Notes: generated from the sequence alone by a model not told the origin. Counted from the first letter of the stretch, positions 36,001 to 51,000 are shown. The stretch is 64,000 nt of DNA from Astropecten irregularis (GCA_963971285.1 OZ020257.1:10182602-10246601), one strand, 5' to 3'. Program-made: numbers and translations.

Positions 36001-39000
36001 TTGAAACTTTTCAAGTGTGAAAAGGGTTGAAAAAAATCTCGAGGTTCGATCCGGTTTCAACCCCAAGATTATGGATAGTGTGAAAAGCCCTCAAGATGCA
36101 CTAACAAGCATGCATTGGCTTTGCTACTCACCTGAGAGAGAATATTACTGAGTTGGTTCTTATCTTTCATCAGGATTCCATCTTTCTGTAATCTTAAGAT
36201 GAGTTCAGGCTTCTTGTATGGTCTCAATGCCAAGAGATGAATAACACGGTCCCTGTCATCAAAATGAAGACAACTCCTTTCAATGCTTGGATTCTACCAA
36301 CATTTTGTATCAGTATTTACAGGCTCTCCTTAATTTTTAATTCCAGTAATGAATTCAAAATGCAAGGTAGCAGTCACTTTTTTTAAGAAAGATTTTCATT
36401 CAAGCTCACGGATGTGAATGGCCATAAAAAGCTGAAATTTAAAAGTTCCTATACTTTTGTACAGAGCAGGTGTACAAAAAAGCTGAAATTCTGAGTTAGA
36501 ATCTAAACAAAAAAAATCTGAAATCGATTAAAATCTGATTTCTCACATCCCTACAAACTAAAAAATAACTTTCTGGGCTTTTAGATCAGATGGTAAAAGT
36601 GTGCTTATCCCATTTCTTTTTTACCAATCATGGTCGTGATTGAGCTTTAATACCAAAGTTGGTTTATAAGCACATGTGAATGAAGCGAGGGACTGGAACT
36701 TGTTCATGTGCAGCACAAAGGGCATACTACATAAGCCTACGCCATGTACATGTACTGTTTCACATCACAGCATACAGCAACTGTATAAATGCATCATGTA
36801 AACTCACCTTAATGATTTATTTGGAGTTGACGATTTAGTAGTCGGAGCTCCTTTCCCTGTAGCATGTGATATTCTATTGGATGGAGCGTTGGTACCATTA
36901 CTCCAGTTTATTGCACTTGATGTGTTGGATGGTTTACTGTGATTTGGCTGGGCAGGGCGTGGTACATGACCGGACTTACTATGCGTTGGATGGCTGGGAC
37001 GTTTGGTGATCTTGTTGATCTTGCGAGTAGCTTTGACTTCTTTTTGGCTTACCTGTTTAGTGCTGGAGGAAATAAAAAGATCAAAATGTGAAATCATAAG
37101 TTCATAATACGACTGTTGGTAAGGCTTGCCTCTATCATTGGATTTAAGATTGTCAGGGGTACATTTTTGTACCACTCATTAATTCTAAATATCGTATGAT
37201 GCCACTTACATTGTAAACAAAACTCACACAATTTGTATAGGAAGGTCGCTGGTTCCAATCCCGCTCCTGTCAATTTTTCTTTGCTCACTTTTCAATAACT
37301 TTAAATTCAGTCAGTTTCCCTTGTGGTTATTTGATGATTATATTAATTAAAAAGCCGTATCCTCTTTGAGTGATCCCCCATGTACCGTTCTCAGGTTGCA
37401 GCATTGCTGCGAGTATCGATGAAATGATCCCTGGGATTTGGCGGTGTGTGCGTGGTTTCATGGCTTCTGACTGCCAAGCAAACAAAGATAATTGACTATT
37501 TTTGACACCACCAACGTAGGGCTGGATAGCTCAGTTGGTAGAGTGCCTGAACCGTATTCAGGAGGTTACCGGTTCGAATCCCACTCCAGTCAATTTTTCT
37601 TTGTTCTCTTTTCAATAACAATTTATATAGAATATTCTTCTTATTTTAAGTCCCAGGGCAGAATAAAGAGATAACACACAAAGTACATGTACCATTTTTC
37701 CCTCTAGGTCTTACACCATATCACTGAAATGTGATTTTCAGTGTAGTTAAAATACATTAAGTATGGAAAGAGATGTACTTATTTCAAGACAGCTTTTATT
37801 TCAAGACATGTTACTAGAGCCATCAAATCAGGCAATATTTTACATTTTCAGTTCAATGACTGTCTCATAGTCTTTGTGCAATCCAATTCATGTACGTATA
37901 TTTATGCACATTGAATAATGCTGCTTGGTCCCACTCAGGCTAATACTGGTCATTTTATCCATTTTACCCTTTTCAACTCAGGATGAAATCTGACCTATAT
38001 CAATTGACCGATTGAAGCTTTTGAGAGTATCAGGCTTCAGACAGAAGCTATTCAAGTGAATACTGCAGTTCTTAGAGGAAGGGTTCAGTCTGCTATTATG
38101 TCAATAAGTATCAGGTATGACTCTATAGTATAGTGTATTAGCACTGTCTGGTCCTTATACAGATGCCTACATGAATCTGACGTATCAAGGAATATGAGAG
38201 GTTTGATTTCAACCCAAATCAGCTGAACATGTAATATATGTCACATGAGGAGGCATACAGGCAACATCAGCTGTACATGTAACGTATGTCACATGAGACG
38301 GCATACAGGCAACATCAGCTGTACATGTAACGTATGTCACATGAGACGGCATACAGGCAACATCAGCTGTACATGTAACGTATGTCACATGAGACGGCAT
38401 ACAGGCAACATCAGCTGTACATGTAACGTATGTCACATGAGGCAGCATACAGGCAACATCCAAGAAGACAATTCATTCACCTTTCACTTTTCACATTTCA
38501 TGTAATCTACTTGGGAATAGATAAAACTTTCATAAAAATATCAAATAATCACAAAGGAAACTGACTGAATTTAAAGTCATTGTAAGGTGAACAAAGAAAA
38601 ATTGACTGGAGCGAGATTCTAACCAGCGACCTCATGCATACCGTACAGGCGCTCTACCAATGGTGGTGTCCCTAATCAGAGATGCAACTGGCCAATGCTA
38701 TAAAAATCTGAAAATGACTGACTAGACAGTCATTTGTATGAGCAATGATTGTAGACACACAGCAGGATGCCGGCACGGTAGTGGAAGATAAGTGAATATC
38801 ATCAAAGGAGACTTAAAAACGTAATTGAAAAAAAAAATCTGATGTCAGATTAAAATTTGAAAGGTTGCTTCTCTGCTTAATAGTCAATTATCTTTGTTCG
38901 TTTACCAGTCAGAAGCTTGTGTGCTTCTAAAGTGTTTCCTTAGCCTAAAATGCAGTCTGTTGCCTCTGTGGTAAACTTATGGCATCAGGGATTGATTTCA

Positions 39001-42000
39001 CCAAACTCATCGTAACATACATGTATCATTAATCGCATTGCAGCCCTACATAGGATAACAATATGCTATCCTTCTTCACTACAGTTATGATTGATCGTAG
39101 GGCTTTGTGAAATCGACCCCAGGCTCTGCTTGTGTATTAAGGACATTGAAAAACAACAGATTCAAAACGCCATAGAAAAAACCCATTATGAAGCTGTACA
39201 TATTACATTATGTCTCTCCCAGATAATAAATATTTCACCTGATTTTCTTCATTTCCTCATCAGCAAGTTTCATTTTCTCCTGTGTGGTTTGGTAGACATC
39301 ATCAGTGGCTGAGATGTGCACCTTTGTTTGTATGTGACTGATGGAGTCCAAATGAGGGATTCCCATACTGTAAAAGATAAATCAAATAGTCAACAGGATG
39401 TACGTATATCAGTGTATTTCTAGCAGTTATCTACAAACTGTGGTTTCATAGCAATCAATGAGTTCCATTGTTCAAACAACAAGAATTAGAAGAATACAAA
39501 CCAGACTACCAGTGTGTGAAGGTTCTAACAAGATGGGGAACAATTTGTGATGTGTTGGTTGGCGTAAGAACAGGTGAAAACATTACATGCATGTGCTGTG
39601 TCACCCTTAAAGGTACTATCAGTACTAAGTAAAGATAAGGCCTTTACTGTACTTGTCAATATCAGAAATGATACACATCTGCTTTTAAAATCTATTTGCT
39701 ACATGTACATTATGTGCAATGCAGATGTTACAAATGATATCTTATATGTGACATACAAATCTGGAGAGAAGTTAACTTACAACACATGGCTGTAGAACTA
39801 AATACTGTACTGTTAGTCTTTGAGAAATACTGACTGTCCAAACAGCTGGCTTTAGAGTATACAATGAGGACTGACTAATGTATAGCAAGCAAGTATTGAA
39901 TCTGAAACCACAATGATGTGACACCATATAGATCCTTCTGGCACATTCTACTAGACCTAAGCCAGGTTGTGCCTCTAAGCCCCTAAGATAATCTGATAGC
40001 ACCTTACCTGTTTTTAAATTGTTGTATGCACTCGTAACTGCTCCCTGATGGCACAGACAATGGTTGAACTGTGAACTTGAAATCTTGGAATTCATCGTTG
40101 TTGTCCCCTCCATCTCTGACTGGAAATGTAATTATCTTCAAGGAGACAGATATGAGAAGAATATATCAAATCACAAGGCTGCACTGAGTGTGCTCACCAC
40201 CTGTTCAAAAATATAAGCACTGCTGCCAGCCATATGTTCATATCTACATACCACAAACTGTACAGTATGTGATTGGAAACTTCAGGCGGTGTGACGCACA
40301 TGATTTCACCTTGTTTACAAGATACATGTAGCACATTTTGTGAACATTTTCTTCTTCTTCTTTTTTTATTATGACAGGCTTATTATTTAATTCTGAAGAA
40401 TCTGAGCTTTTTTTCAAAAAGGGCCAGTTGTTTCCATGTTTTATAAAGAAAGAAATGATTGAGTGATGACTTGAATGGTTACTATTGGGAAGAGCAAGTC
40501 AAACAATTCAACACATTGTACAGAGGCTGTGTTGGCTAAATAATATAACTGCGTGTACTATGCAGGTACTGTACATAAACACACCATTACATGTACATGT
40601 GCATACTGTACAATGTATAGACTTGGGGCCAAGTCTTTCTTAGTCCGCACGGTGATTGTCTCTTTTGTTTTCCCGCAACTCTCGTGAAACCGCGCGAGAC
40701 TCATGGCTACGGCGAGAGATAAGCTCTCGGCCTGGGACCGCTCAAAAAGAAAGACTTGGGAAACCTGTTTTCACTTTGTACACGGCCTATGGGCTCTTTA
40801 GCCGAAATCATACGGACGCGTCTGATTGGCCAATCTTTATTAAATATATGAATATTCATTATGTAGACCTACGCTTCATCCTGCACGTGTACACAGGGCT
40901 GATTCACGCTGAATACACAACCACAGCCGTCGTACGTATCTAGCTATATAGCTGCAGTGTTACCTTGATAATGAGACTTTTAACTCGTGGGTCGTGAAAT
41001 TAATTATGTGCATGTTTGTTTTTATCTTCTTTGTGCATAATAGGAATATCTTATAAGTCCGTCTTACTAACTGTAGCTATAGTGTAGACCTACGTACATC
41101 AGGTAAATGTTAACCTACACACTTGCTAAAAATAATTATTGACATTTACCGAGGGTATTATTCATTTCCATGAACTAATGCACGTATGTTAAACTAATAG
41201 ATTAAGTTCCAGCTTAATACAAATATTAATGATTTATTAAATCATTCAACTTATGAAGTAATTGAACATAAACCATAATTTGAAAATGCTGTCCAATGTA
41301 AGTAGTAAGTACACCACTGCTGCCTTATTTGAAATTGTTCACACCCTCAAATAAAATGGACTCGTCTTAACGGCCGTCTCTACGGCAACCGTAATGCAAA
41401 GCACGCCCATACGTGAATAAATGAATATGCATCTAAAACAGGTTTCCCAAGTCTTTCTTTTTGAGCGGTCCCAGGCCGAGAGCTGATCTCTCGCCGTAGC
41501 CATGAGTCTCGCGAGGTTTCGCGAGAGTTGCGGGAAAAAAGAGACAATCACCGCGCGGACTAAAAAAGACTTGGCCCCAAGTCTATACAATGTACTGTAC
41601 AAATGCATACGGTACATTTACATGTACATGTATACACGTACAGTGTATGTACATCTGGTTTTGTGATGAGCAGTGAGGAAGCGTAAGTGTACTATCACAG
41701 ATGTACAGAAACAGTCAACATATATACTGGCATATGTACAAGTGCTGCTCAGTGCATGTACTTCCTGTGAATGTTCTTAAATACACACCATGTACATGTA
41801 CATGTATGTACAGACCATACTAGTGTACTGTACTATGTACATGTACATGTAGTACCTCTATGCTACATGTATGAACATGATGAATGCCTCGACATCATGT
41901 GGGCCTTTAGGCCTACAACATGTTAACAAATCAACCATAAATGTAAATGTGAGCATTATGTAAACACAAAGGCTCATATCTTGGTACATTATTAATTACA

Positions 42001-45000
42001 TGTACATTTATAACATGTACAGAATACATGTACTGTACATGTGTACATAAATGCATAGTTCTAAACCCCCCTCGACCCACGATCCCCTCCACCACTGACT
42101 TTCAGTACAGTTCCTCAATTTCAAAACACAGGTCCTCCAGAACAATTTCAGCCACGCAATGCACATGTTTTCACCATACAACTGTACATTACATGTATAC
42201 TGTACACTCACCCCCTTGTGGGTCAAGGGGGTTTTACAACTACCCAAGAAACTACATACATGTACAATGTAAGTACAGTATACATTTTCAATAATAGATG
42301 TAATTGGTCATCTTCGATCATACAAACAACATCTTCAACGATTTCAACAATAATCACATGTATGTACATGTACAGTGATTAATTAAGTGATGGCAGTTTC
42401 ATTATAACTATAGAGCGGTTTTAATAACATAACTTTACATTATTTCTGAGCCTAAGCGGGGAAAGCCTTTGTTTATATGTTCATCAGAAGCCACTTCTTA
42501 GTGACATGACAAATACAAGAAGTCACTGAGTCACCTATAGTATGTGTCACATCCCCCAGTGCATTGCACTGTACATGTACATGTGTCAGGTGGGCATGTA
42601 CAGTATACTGTAGGTGGCTCAGTGCAAATACAATGTAAAATGTACTTGACCATCTGACTGTCCCTGCAGTGCTACTATGTAGGCCCTACACATGTATGTA
42701 CCTACATGTACATGTACACAAATGACAGCTAGGGATCTTATACATGTACACATGTGCAAAGAATCCCTTGAAACCTTGAACAGCAATGAGAGAGTCTTAC
42801 CCTGAAATGTAGGGGTCAAACAATAGAGAGACAAGCTTCCATTCTATTTATTAAAAGGCAACCCTTTCACAAAATTTCATCAACATTTCTCAGACTTTGA
42901 AATTACGGTTTGAACAATGAACAGATCAGACATCAAGATCGGCTGATATTCAGGAACATCTGCGAAAATATCAGACTGGCAAAATTTGTTTTATGTATTG
43001 TATCGTTGCAAGATCTCTGTAAAAAATATTCTTCCAGTAGGTTACGTACCATAAATCACATATTCCCAATCAGCTAAATCTTTCTTGAATTTTGTTATTT
43101 TGTCCATTTGGTCATCCATGCACGTAATGATATCAAAGCACACATGCGAAATAGTCTCTGAAATCACATGTAGGTCGGAAACCTACATGACTGTACACAC
43201 TGTACATTGTACACACAGTACCTATAGGGCTGACATAGCATGGTATGAATTATTGCTGTGCATTTTTGGAGCTTTTGAAAACCGGATTCTGCTTTGAAAA
43301 ATGTTGTGATTGGCTAGTCGATCCCAATGTGCTATCTTACACACTGTTCGTGCAACATTGTGCATGTTGTGTAGACCTACCGGTATGTGGTGCAGTCGAG
43401 TAATGCTCGGTACCCTGCATCGCTGCCAGCTTCAGTACATATTTTACGAAATCTACTTTTGACATCGAAATTTTTTTCTTGAATTTTCTAACTGGCAAAA
43501 TGCTATTGGAAAATTCGAGTGATGATTGAATATTTGATCTCGACACAGCCCTAGTGATCATCATGCCATTCACCTACGGCCGTACACAACACATTCACTT
43601 TAGAAACAAAGACATTAGCAGTCAGTCAATTGTACAGTATGTACCGGTATGCACATTGTGACGCATGGAACCTGGAACCATGGAACAGTGAATACATTAA
43701 CATTGGTTTGACAAACTGACCTTCACCCTAACCTTGGCCACTCAGTAACACTTCATATCAAAGTTTCATGAAAAAACCCTAGTTTTATCCTACAACTACG
43801 GAAACCGTTTCATCACTTTTCGCCGTCATAACCATTTACCATACCAATCTGCTTCATAAAATATCACTTTGCAATTAAAGTTATGATTATGAAATGATCA
43901 TTGAGCTGTGAGTCGTTCCACTGGATTGGGACCGACACGAGTCTGTAAACTTACACCATGTATTCATGTACATTCATGTATCGTGGGCACGCTTGATTGC
44001 CAGTTCATATCCATGTTGATGATGTTTCAATTCATTACATATCCATGTTGATGATGTTTCACTTCATTACATATCCATGTTGATGATGTTTCACTTCATT
44101 ACATACATGTTGATGATGTTTCAATTCATTACATATACATGTTGATGATGTTTCAATTCATTACATATACATGTTGATGATGTTTCAATTCATTACATAT
44201 CCATGTTGATGATGTTTCACTTCATTACATACATGTTGATGATGTTTCACTTCATTACATCTGATGAAGTAGTTTTTACTACAATACCTCATGCAGTATA
44301 CATTACCTAATTTTCTATACATCATGAATACATACATCAATTGTCATTTAAAGGTACATGTAGTATCATACTTTGGTTTTTATCAAAGAAATACAGATTC
44401 ATGGGCAAAAATACCAAGACAGATACAGTAATAGTCATCTGTGAATATGTCAGTCCCATATGTTGCCCACTTTTTGAGAAAACAGTGAAAAACAGCCACA
44501 GTATTTCTTAAGTCTTTTCTCTTTAATTTTTGATCTTTTAAAAGATCAAAAAGATTTTCGGTCGTTGTTTTACTAATTTCTGGATAAATACACCATTTCA
44601 GACGGGAACATTTTAACAGTAGGATTCTACTAGCATCATCTTCATACCCTGTAAGTTATACGTAAATCTGTGAAAATTTTTGTTTTGGTCTCTTACCAAA
44701 GTATGATACTACCTTTAAGTAATTAATGTGCATTTGTAGCTGATCTTCAAATTAGAATGAAATAAAAGAATATCGAAAAATTAAACAGAAGATTTTATTA
44801 AACAAAGTGAAGTAAACAGGTGTACAGTTACAAACATTAACACCGTCACAAATCATGGCCAAACCTCACAAAATGCCCCATGTAGCTATAGGAACAGATG
44901 TTGAGGGGGGAAACATCTTCATACCCAAAGGGTACAACCATGTTCATCGCCATGCTTCCAGTGTATTATATCTTACTTTCATCAATTGATGGCCATTAAT

Positions 45001-48000
45001 TTAATTATTCAACTCACCCCCTTTTTTCCTTTGAAAAGAATGGTTGGTGTCTGTCGAATACAGCCCTGCAATGTAAGAGAAAAGAAAAGAAGAAGACATG
45101 TTTCATATTATTATCTTGCTACCTCAACAATTTAAAGGCAAACATGCAGTGTACATGTGAACAATATGCCACCATTGCAATAGCGCTCCGCACTAATGAC
45201 GTCACAAAATCCCCGGATGTCAGACAAACATTGTCTCACACACGACGCGCACACGCACACACGTTTGCATGATTGCAATGTTTGTCTGATATCCGGAGTG
45301 CAGAGCACTACCGTAGTGCAGAGCACTATTAACAACTTGAAATCTGAGTGCATGAATACATATCAGACCTAAAAAAAAAATTGTTGTGTTGCCCTCAAGT
45401 GGAAAAATTAAAATTTTGGGTCGGTCGGTAAAATTTTAATTTTTTTTGCAGACTTTCAAACATTTAAGAATAAATAAAGGATGTATGGTCACCAGGGCTT
45501 ATAAATCAACGGTCTTGGGTCGTTTTGAGGAGACACGCTTTTTTAATGCTAAATCTTACATTTTCTGTCAAAAATTTTGAGTTTTTGTACTTTAGGACTC
45601 GGAAAAAAAATTAAATAAAAAAAATCCTGACCCAAAGTTTTTTGTTTGTTTTTTCGGCCTAATGCACGTGTACCTGGGCAGATATACACCTGTATAGCCA
45701 AATGGGAATTGAAGCAATGACCTCTGGGTCACTGTTCCTGTAAATGATCTGCCAAATGGCAGAATGGCTACAACTAACTGTACATGTACATGTGTTCAAT
45801 ATCTCAGTTTTAGATGAGGACCTATATTTCCAATCTTATCTCTAGTCTTGGTGCCAGCCATTACATGTACAATGTAAATGCCACAAGGAACTTGCTCCAA
45901 GGAACTTGCTTTTAGATACTCATATGACTTTTACATATCAACCTACATGTCTACAATATTGCAGTCTAAATAATGTCATTCAAAACACATCAGTTGCAAC
46001 ATAAATACATGTTTTCTCTCATTTTTGCAAGTTTTGGAAGCAACATTGACAAATTCGTACTAATTCTTACAAAATGTCTTTCACCTCTGTGGAAAAAATA
46101 ATACAGGAAATAAATGTTCAATACTATTGTCAAAATGTCAAGTGGCAAATACATTGCAAATACATGTACATGTATGCAAACGACATGTGCATTTATAGAA
46201 TTCTACATATTATTTTTCTCAATTGTAAAGAATTGAGAGTGAAACGATTGCGTACTCAAATCAACAAGACTGTAAGTGTAAGGTAAAGACGCAGTTGAAT
46301 GAACTACTATCTCAGTAGCTGCCATTCATCTTGAATTCTCTTGATTTCACTTTGTGTACCCACTGTTCTTTGAATATAATGCAACCATTATCAATAAGCT
46401 GGATCAGGTTCTAGTATAATGCTGGTTTTCAATTACCATTCAATCTTTCCCTAGAATCTGTATCCATGGATTCTGTGATATGAGATACCTTTTTATGAAG
46501 GGTACTATTCACGTTACTCATTCATCAACAATGGCCAAATAAACCATGTCTATGTACAGTAGTATAATAATTATGTGTGTGTACAGGGAGTCCCCCAAAA
46601 AGCGCAACACTATCGAGAACTATCATATGAAAATCAAACTGTTTATCACTTCAATATCCAGATATGTGATACAGCTATGTCTTGGCTATCACCATGTAGA
46701 ATTTGAACAAAATTTGACTACATTTGAATGAAAAAACTCAGACTTAAATACCCAACCTCAAAACCCGATTTTAATTAGCTGTTTCGCATGCAGCGGAACA
46801 GCTTTTGTTTTTCTTATTTTTTTTTTTCTTTCTTTTTTTTTTTTTTTTTTTTTTTTTCTTTTTCCACTTTTTTCCCATAGACATAACACAGGGGTTTTCT
46901 AAGAGCCACTTCTACCATTATGCCAATTCCAATCAACTTCATACTTGGCACATAGTTAGACCAGCACCCCGAATAGTGTCCCGCGTATGTACGTCATCGT
47001 GACGTCATCACGTGCACAGTTACGTAATCATAAAAGTGCAAATTTTAGGGCTCTTTATCTCCGGAACGGCAAGTCCGATGCAACTCAAACTTGGTATGTT
47101 AGTATATGGGGACGTGTTATAGACAAAAATTGCAGTCACGTGTTGATGACGTCATCGTGCGATTTTATACGAATTATTCAATTTTTGGACCTTTTCTTTA
47201 TATCTCATGAACGACAAATCGTATTTTCGAAATTCTTTCGGTAAAATGTTTGTTAGGCTATAGGCACGTGCCATAAAATACCAAAAAGTGGTGACGTCAT
47301 GATGACAACATCAAAAAGCCGATTTTCTGATTCACATATAAGGGAATATCCGATGGTGATGAAACTTGGTGGATATGTAGGGAATGGTACTAGTATCCTC
47401 AATCTGAAGTGACGTCACGATGACGTCATCGGCTGATTTTTTATTGATTTTTGAATATTAAATTTTGCCATTTTTTCCCAGAAACACATATAAGCGAATA
47501 TCCGATCGTGATGAAACTTGGTGGGTAGGTAGGAAATGCTATTTCTATTCCAAATGTGAAGTAACGTCACGATGACGTCATCGACTGATTGTTTATTGAT
47601 TTTTTGAATAATTAATTTTGCCATTTAGCGTCAAACATAACACAAAACACGGTCTTTGGAACTTTTTGGACCGCTGATATGGCTATCTATAGTAGTGCGC
47701 CAATTGTGTACACGTGAACGGAGCACGACATAGCTAGAAAATCAATCATTTTGTTTTTTCCACCGCCCATATGCACAACCATACATACTACGCGCGCTGG
47801 TCTATAATAGACTCGGCTGTTCTGTGTTTCTCATGGGCATGTGTACTGTATGTACACCAATTTGTATACAGTGTACGAGTATGGGTGGACGAGTGACGAC
47901 GCTCCTGATACATGTAGTTGTTTACGACAATTTAAACACCGCTATTTCTCTGTACTGGGCCAATTGCGTTCATGTTTGTTTTTCATATTATTTATAAAAA

Positions 48001-51000
48001 CATACGCGAAACAGCTCAGTGTTTGTCAACAAACACATCTAGTTTTTTCTTTCATATTATGTGTATTGACCACTATGCGTGTTATCCGTGCAAATTTGTT
48101 TTTAATTTAAGGAGCACTCTATCAATTGCTCATATTTTCACCAATTTCATCCCCAGTATGCTTAAATTCTATATAGTGATAGCCAAGACATGGATGTATT
48201 GCATATTATGGGTCATTCCATGAAGTTTGATAACAAAGTGTGACATAAAAGCTGAAATTTCAAACTCAGTGATATATCATTATTTTATCCAATTTGGATA
48301 CACTATTGATTGTACTTCACTAAACTAATAGTACTTTTGCAAAAACTAAAGTAGCCCAGAAAATAATGACGATTGTTAACGACGCATCATGTAGCAGGTT
48401 GTGGATGTAACTCCGGAAACCACATTCAAATATAATAAAGATTTCTGAAAGAAACAACATGCAATCAGGATTCAATTCATTTATTTTGGATGTTGGTAGG
48501 ATACTTATAATAAGTAATTAAAAATGTAAAGAAATATTGCTCATTTCCAACTTAACTGAATGAACATAATGGAATCTTTTGAATTCAAAATATTTACCAG
48601 TACTCTGGAGTCACTTCTAATTCATATTCAATACAAGAAAAAATGCAGAATCATGAGAAATGTCTTGTGTAGCAACATTTTACTCTTTCTGTTTCAGTAT
48701 GACAAGTTTGCAGCAGATTAATACATGTACTGATAAATCCCAATGTTATTTGAGTGGTCACATTTCAAATGGTTGTGGATGTAACTGGAAACCATTCCTG
48801 TTACATCCGTAACTTAATTTCAACCATGTTCAAAATTCTTTACATTGGGCATCATAACTATTGCATACACCCATCTACATGTATTTCAGTAGGTAATTCA
48901 CAACCTTTACATTCTTAAGTCACTGAGGGCTACAAGGCTGGGCTGCTCTTGAACCAGGCATTTAACAACCAACATGATAGTCACTTGAGACATCTGCTTT
49001 AAAAGTTGATTCACTATAAACTTGACTGAAAAAGATTTTATCAGACTCAGTCAGATTTGTGACATAAAAAAGAGCAAGATGAGATTTTCTGGTTGTTAAA
49101 GCAGATTTTTTGAAATTACACACATGTAAATGATGTATTTGTACAGAAATGTTTTATGTTATTTCCAAAAGTTTTGAGTGAGAGTATTATTTTTTTAATT
49201 TTTTATTGCATGTAAAACAAGATTTTTGCAATCCATAATAAGTAAGATATCATCTTAAAATGTTGGCAAATATTGCACTGTCTACTGTCAATTATTTAAA
49301 AAAGGCAGCAGAAAAAACTCTGGTTTAACATCAATACAGAATCAAGTAAATAGACCTGTGCATGTAAGCCTACTGCTCTCAGATTGGATGGCAGTTTAGC
49401 ATGAGCAGAGGCAGGTGCATTTCGTATGCAGTGCTAGTGCCATGTGGCACATAGACTTAGTATAAGTAGGGTTCATTTGTTTGGGTGAATTTGTAAATTC
49501 CGCGCGATGTGGGGAGATCCGGACGCCGGAGGAACGAGTTTGCACAGAACATTCTCCATTTTGTACCAGATGCAACCTGGAACAGTTGGCCATTTCCACA
49601 GTTGCTTGCCAGCGGACATCATCTTTTTACAAAACAGAGAAATTTAACGACAAGTATTGAAGTAACGTAGGACTTCTGAGCAGTACTACATGTAGGCTAA
49701 CGTGAGTACTAACGTTACTGGTGTAGGCCGAGGTAGGCAAGGTTTTTTCGACTGGCCTACGTACCGTACACTGCCTGACTCCGATACTGTCACTTGTCCA
49801 ACTGAATATTTGTCAAATTTTAACTACGACGAGTCTCCGCCTTTCACGGAACAGACGAACAGATGATTTTATTGACGATGTTTTCATTCATCATATTCGC
49901 GTTTTCAATCAAACGTTATTATCATGCCTTCTTTGTCAAGACTGGTTCCTTGCGAACTGTGCTGCCTCGAAAATCACTGGGGGACGAGTGGAACTAGACG
50001 AGCCAGCTAGCGAGCTAGCAACCATGCAAACAAAAACTCGGAATATACCATTTCAGATAGGGGTGTCAAAATAGTTGTATTTATTATTTCTTTCACTACA
50101 CTGTAATAATAACCAGATTGTCATCAAAAACACAAACACAAGTAACTACTTAAAGCGCATTTTATATATTCTGATTGCACATATCGTCGACGTTTTCACG
50201 AACTGACGAATCAGCCGAAAATCACTCAAATTTTCATTTTCCATTTTTTGGGCTATTTCGGTATACCTTAACGTCCTTTACGTTTTAGTGAAAGTAGTTT
50301 TAGTAAAAACCGTCTAATTTGCTAATTATGCTAATTGTAAAAAGTGACGAATGTGCTGGAAATGAACTTTGTGTTTTCACGAACTGACGAATCCGTACAC
50401 ACAGCCACGCAAACTATGAACTGAGAAAATCGCGTTTGAAGTTTTACGTTTTTTAAATCACCATCTCGGCGAATTTTAAGCTTAAATCCAAACAATTTTA
50501 GCAAGTTTGGAAAGGACATGAGTTACTTGAGATCTTGAACATACTTTAATATGCAGTTGCTTATTAATTAAGACGCTGCTCATTACGAAACAGATTCGTC
50601 AGTTCGTGAAAATGCAAAACCATGACTGACACACGGTAGCACGGCGATTCGTCACTGCGCGCGCTCGATTCGTCAGTTCGTGACAACGCAAAACCATGAC
50701 TGACACACGGTAGCACGGCGATTCGTCACTGCGCGCGCTCAATTCGTCAGTTCGTGAAAACGCAAAACCATGACTGACACACGGTAGCACGGCGATTCGT
50801 CACTGCGCGCGCTCGATTCGTCAGTTCGTGAAAACGCAAAACCATGACTGACACACGGTAGTACTGCGATTCGTCACTGCGCGCGCTCGATTCGTCAGTT
50901 CGTGAAAACGCAAAACCCTGAATGCCACGCGCGCAACACAAAATCAGTCCTGTTAGAAGGGCGCATGCGCTGTGTATGAGACGAATCAGTGTTGCGCGCG

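Larger units (their letters stand above)
32883..36131. other. ELL intron 6
   Basis: Mostly occupied by the 2.3-kb Harbinger-like element and two smaller inverted-repeat elements (35455-35590, 35773-36095). No host exon seen. Confidence 0.6.
37063..39238. other. ELL intron 4
   Basis: Holds a head-to-tail pair of SINE units, a 48-bp minisatellite, an inverted SINE copy and a small inverted-repeat element. No additional exon seen. Confidence 0.6.
40136..45017. other. ELL intron 2 (4.9 kb)
   Basis: Contains a 1-kb foldback, a stretch very dense in TACATGTA motifs (41,590-42,760), a 32-bp tandem array and a GTATCATACTTTGGT-family element. No coding signal. Confidence 0.6.

Noticed and set aside
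38245..38505. Apparent C2H2-like zinc-finger repeat protein
   Set aside because: The Cys and His spacing (period 16) does not fit C2H2 geometry. It is a translated 48-bp minisatellite inside an ELL intron.
44011..44265. CRISPR-like array
   Set aside because: Units are contiguous 30/32-bp tandem repeats without unique spacers, in an animal genome.
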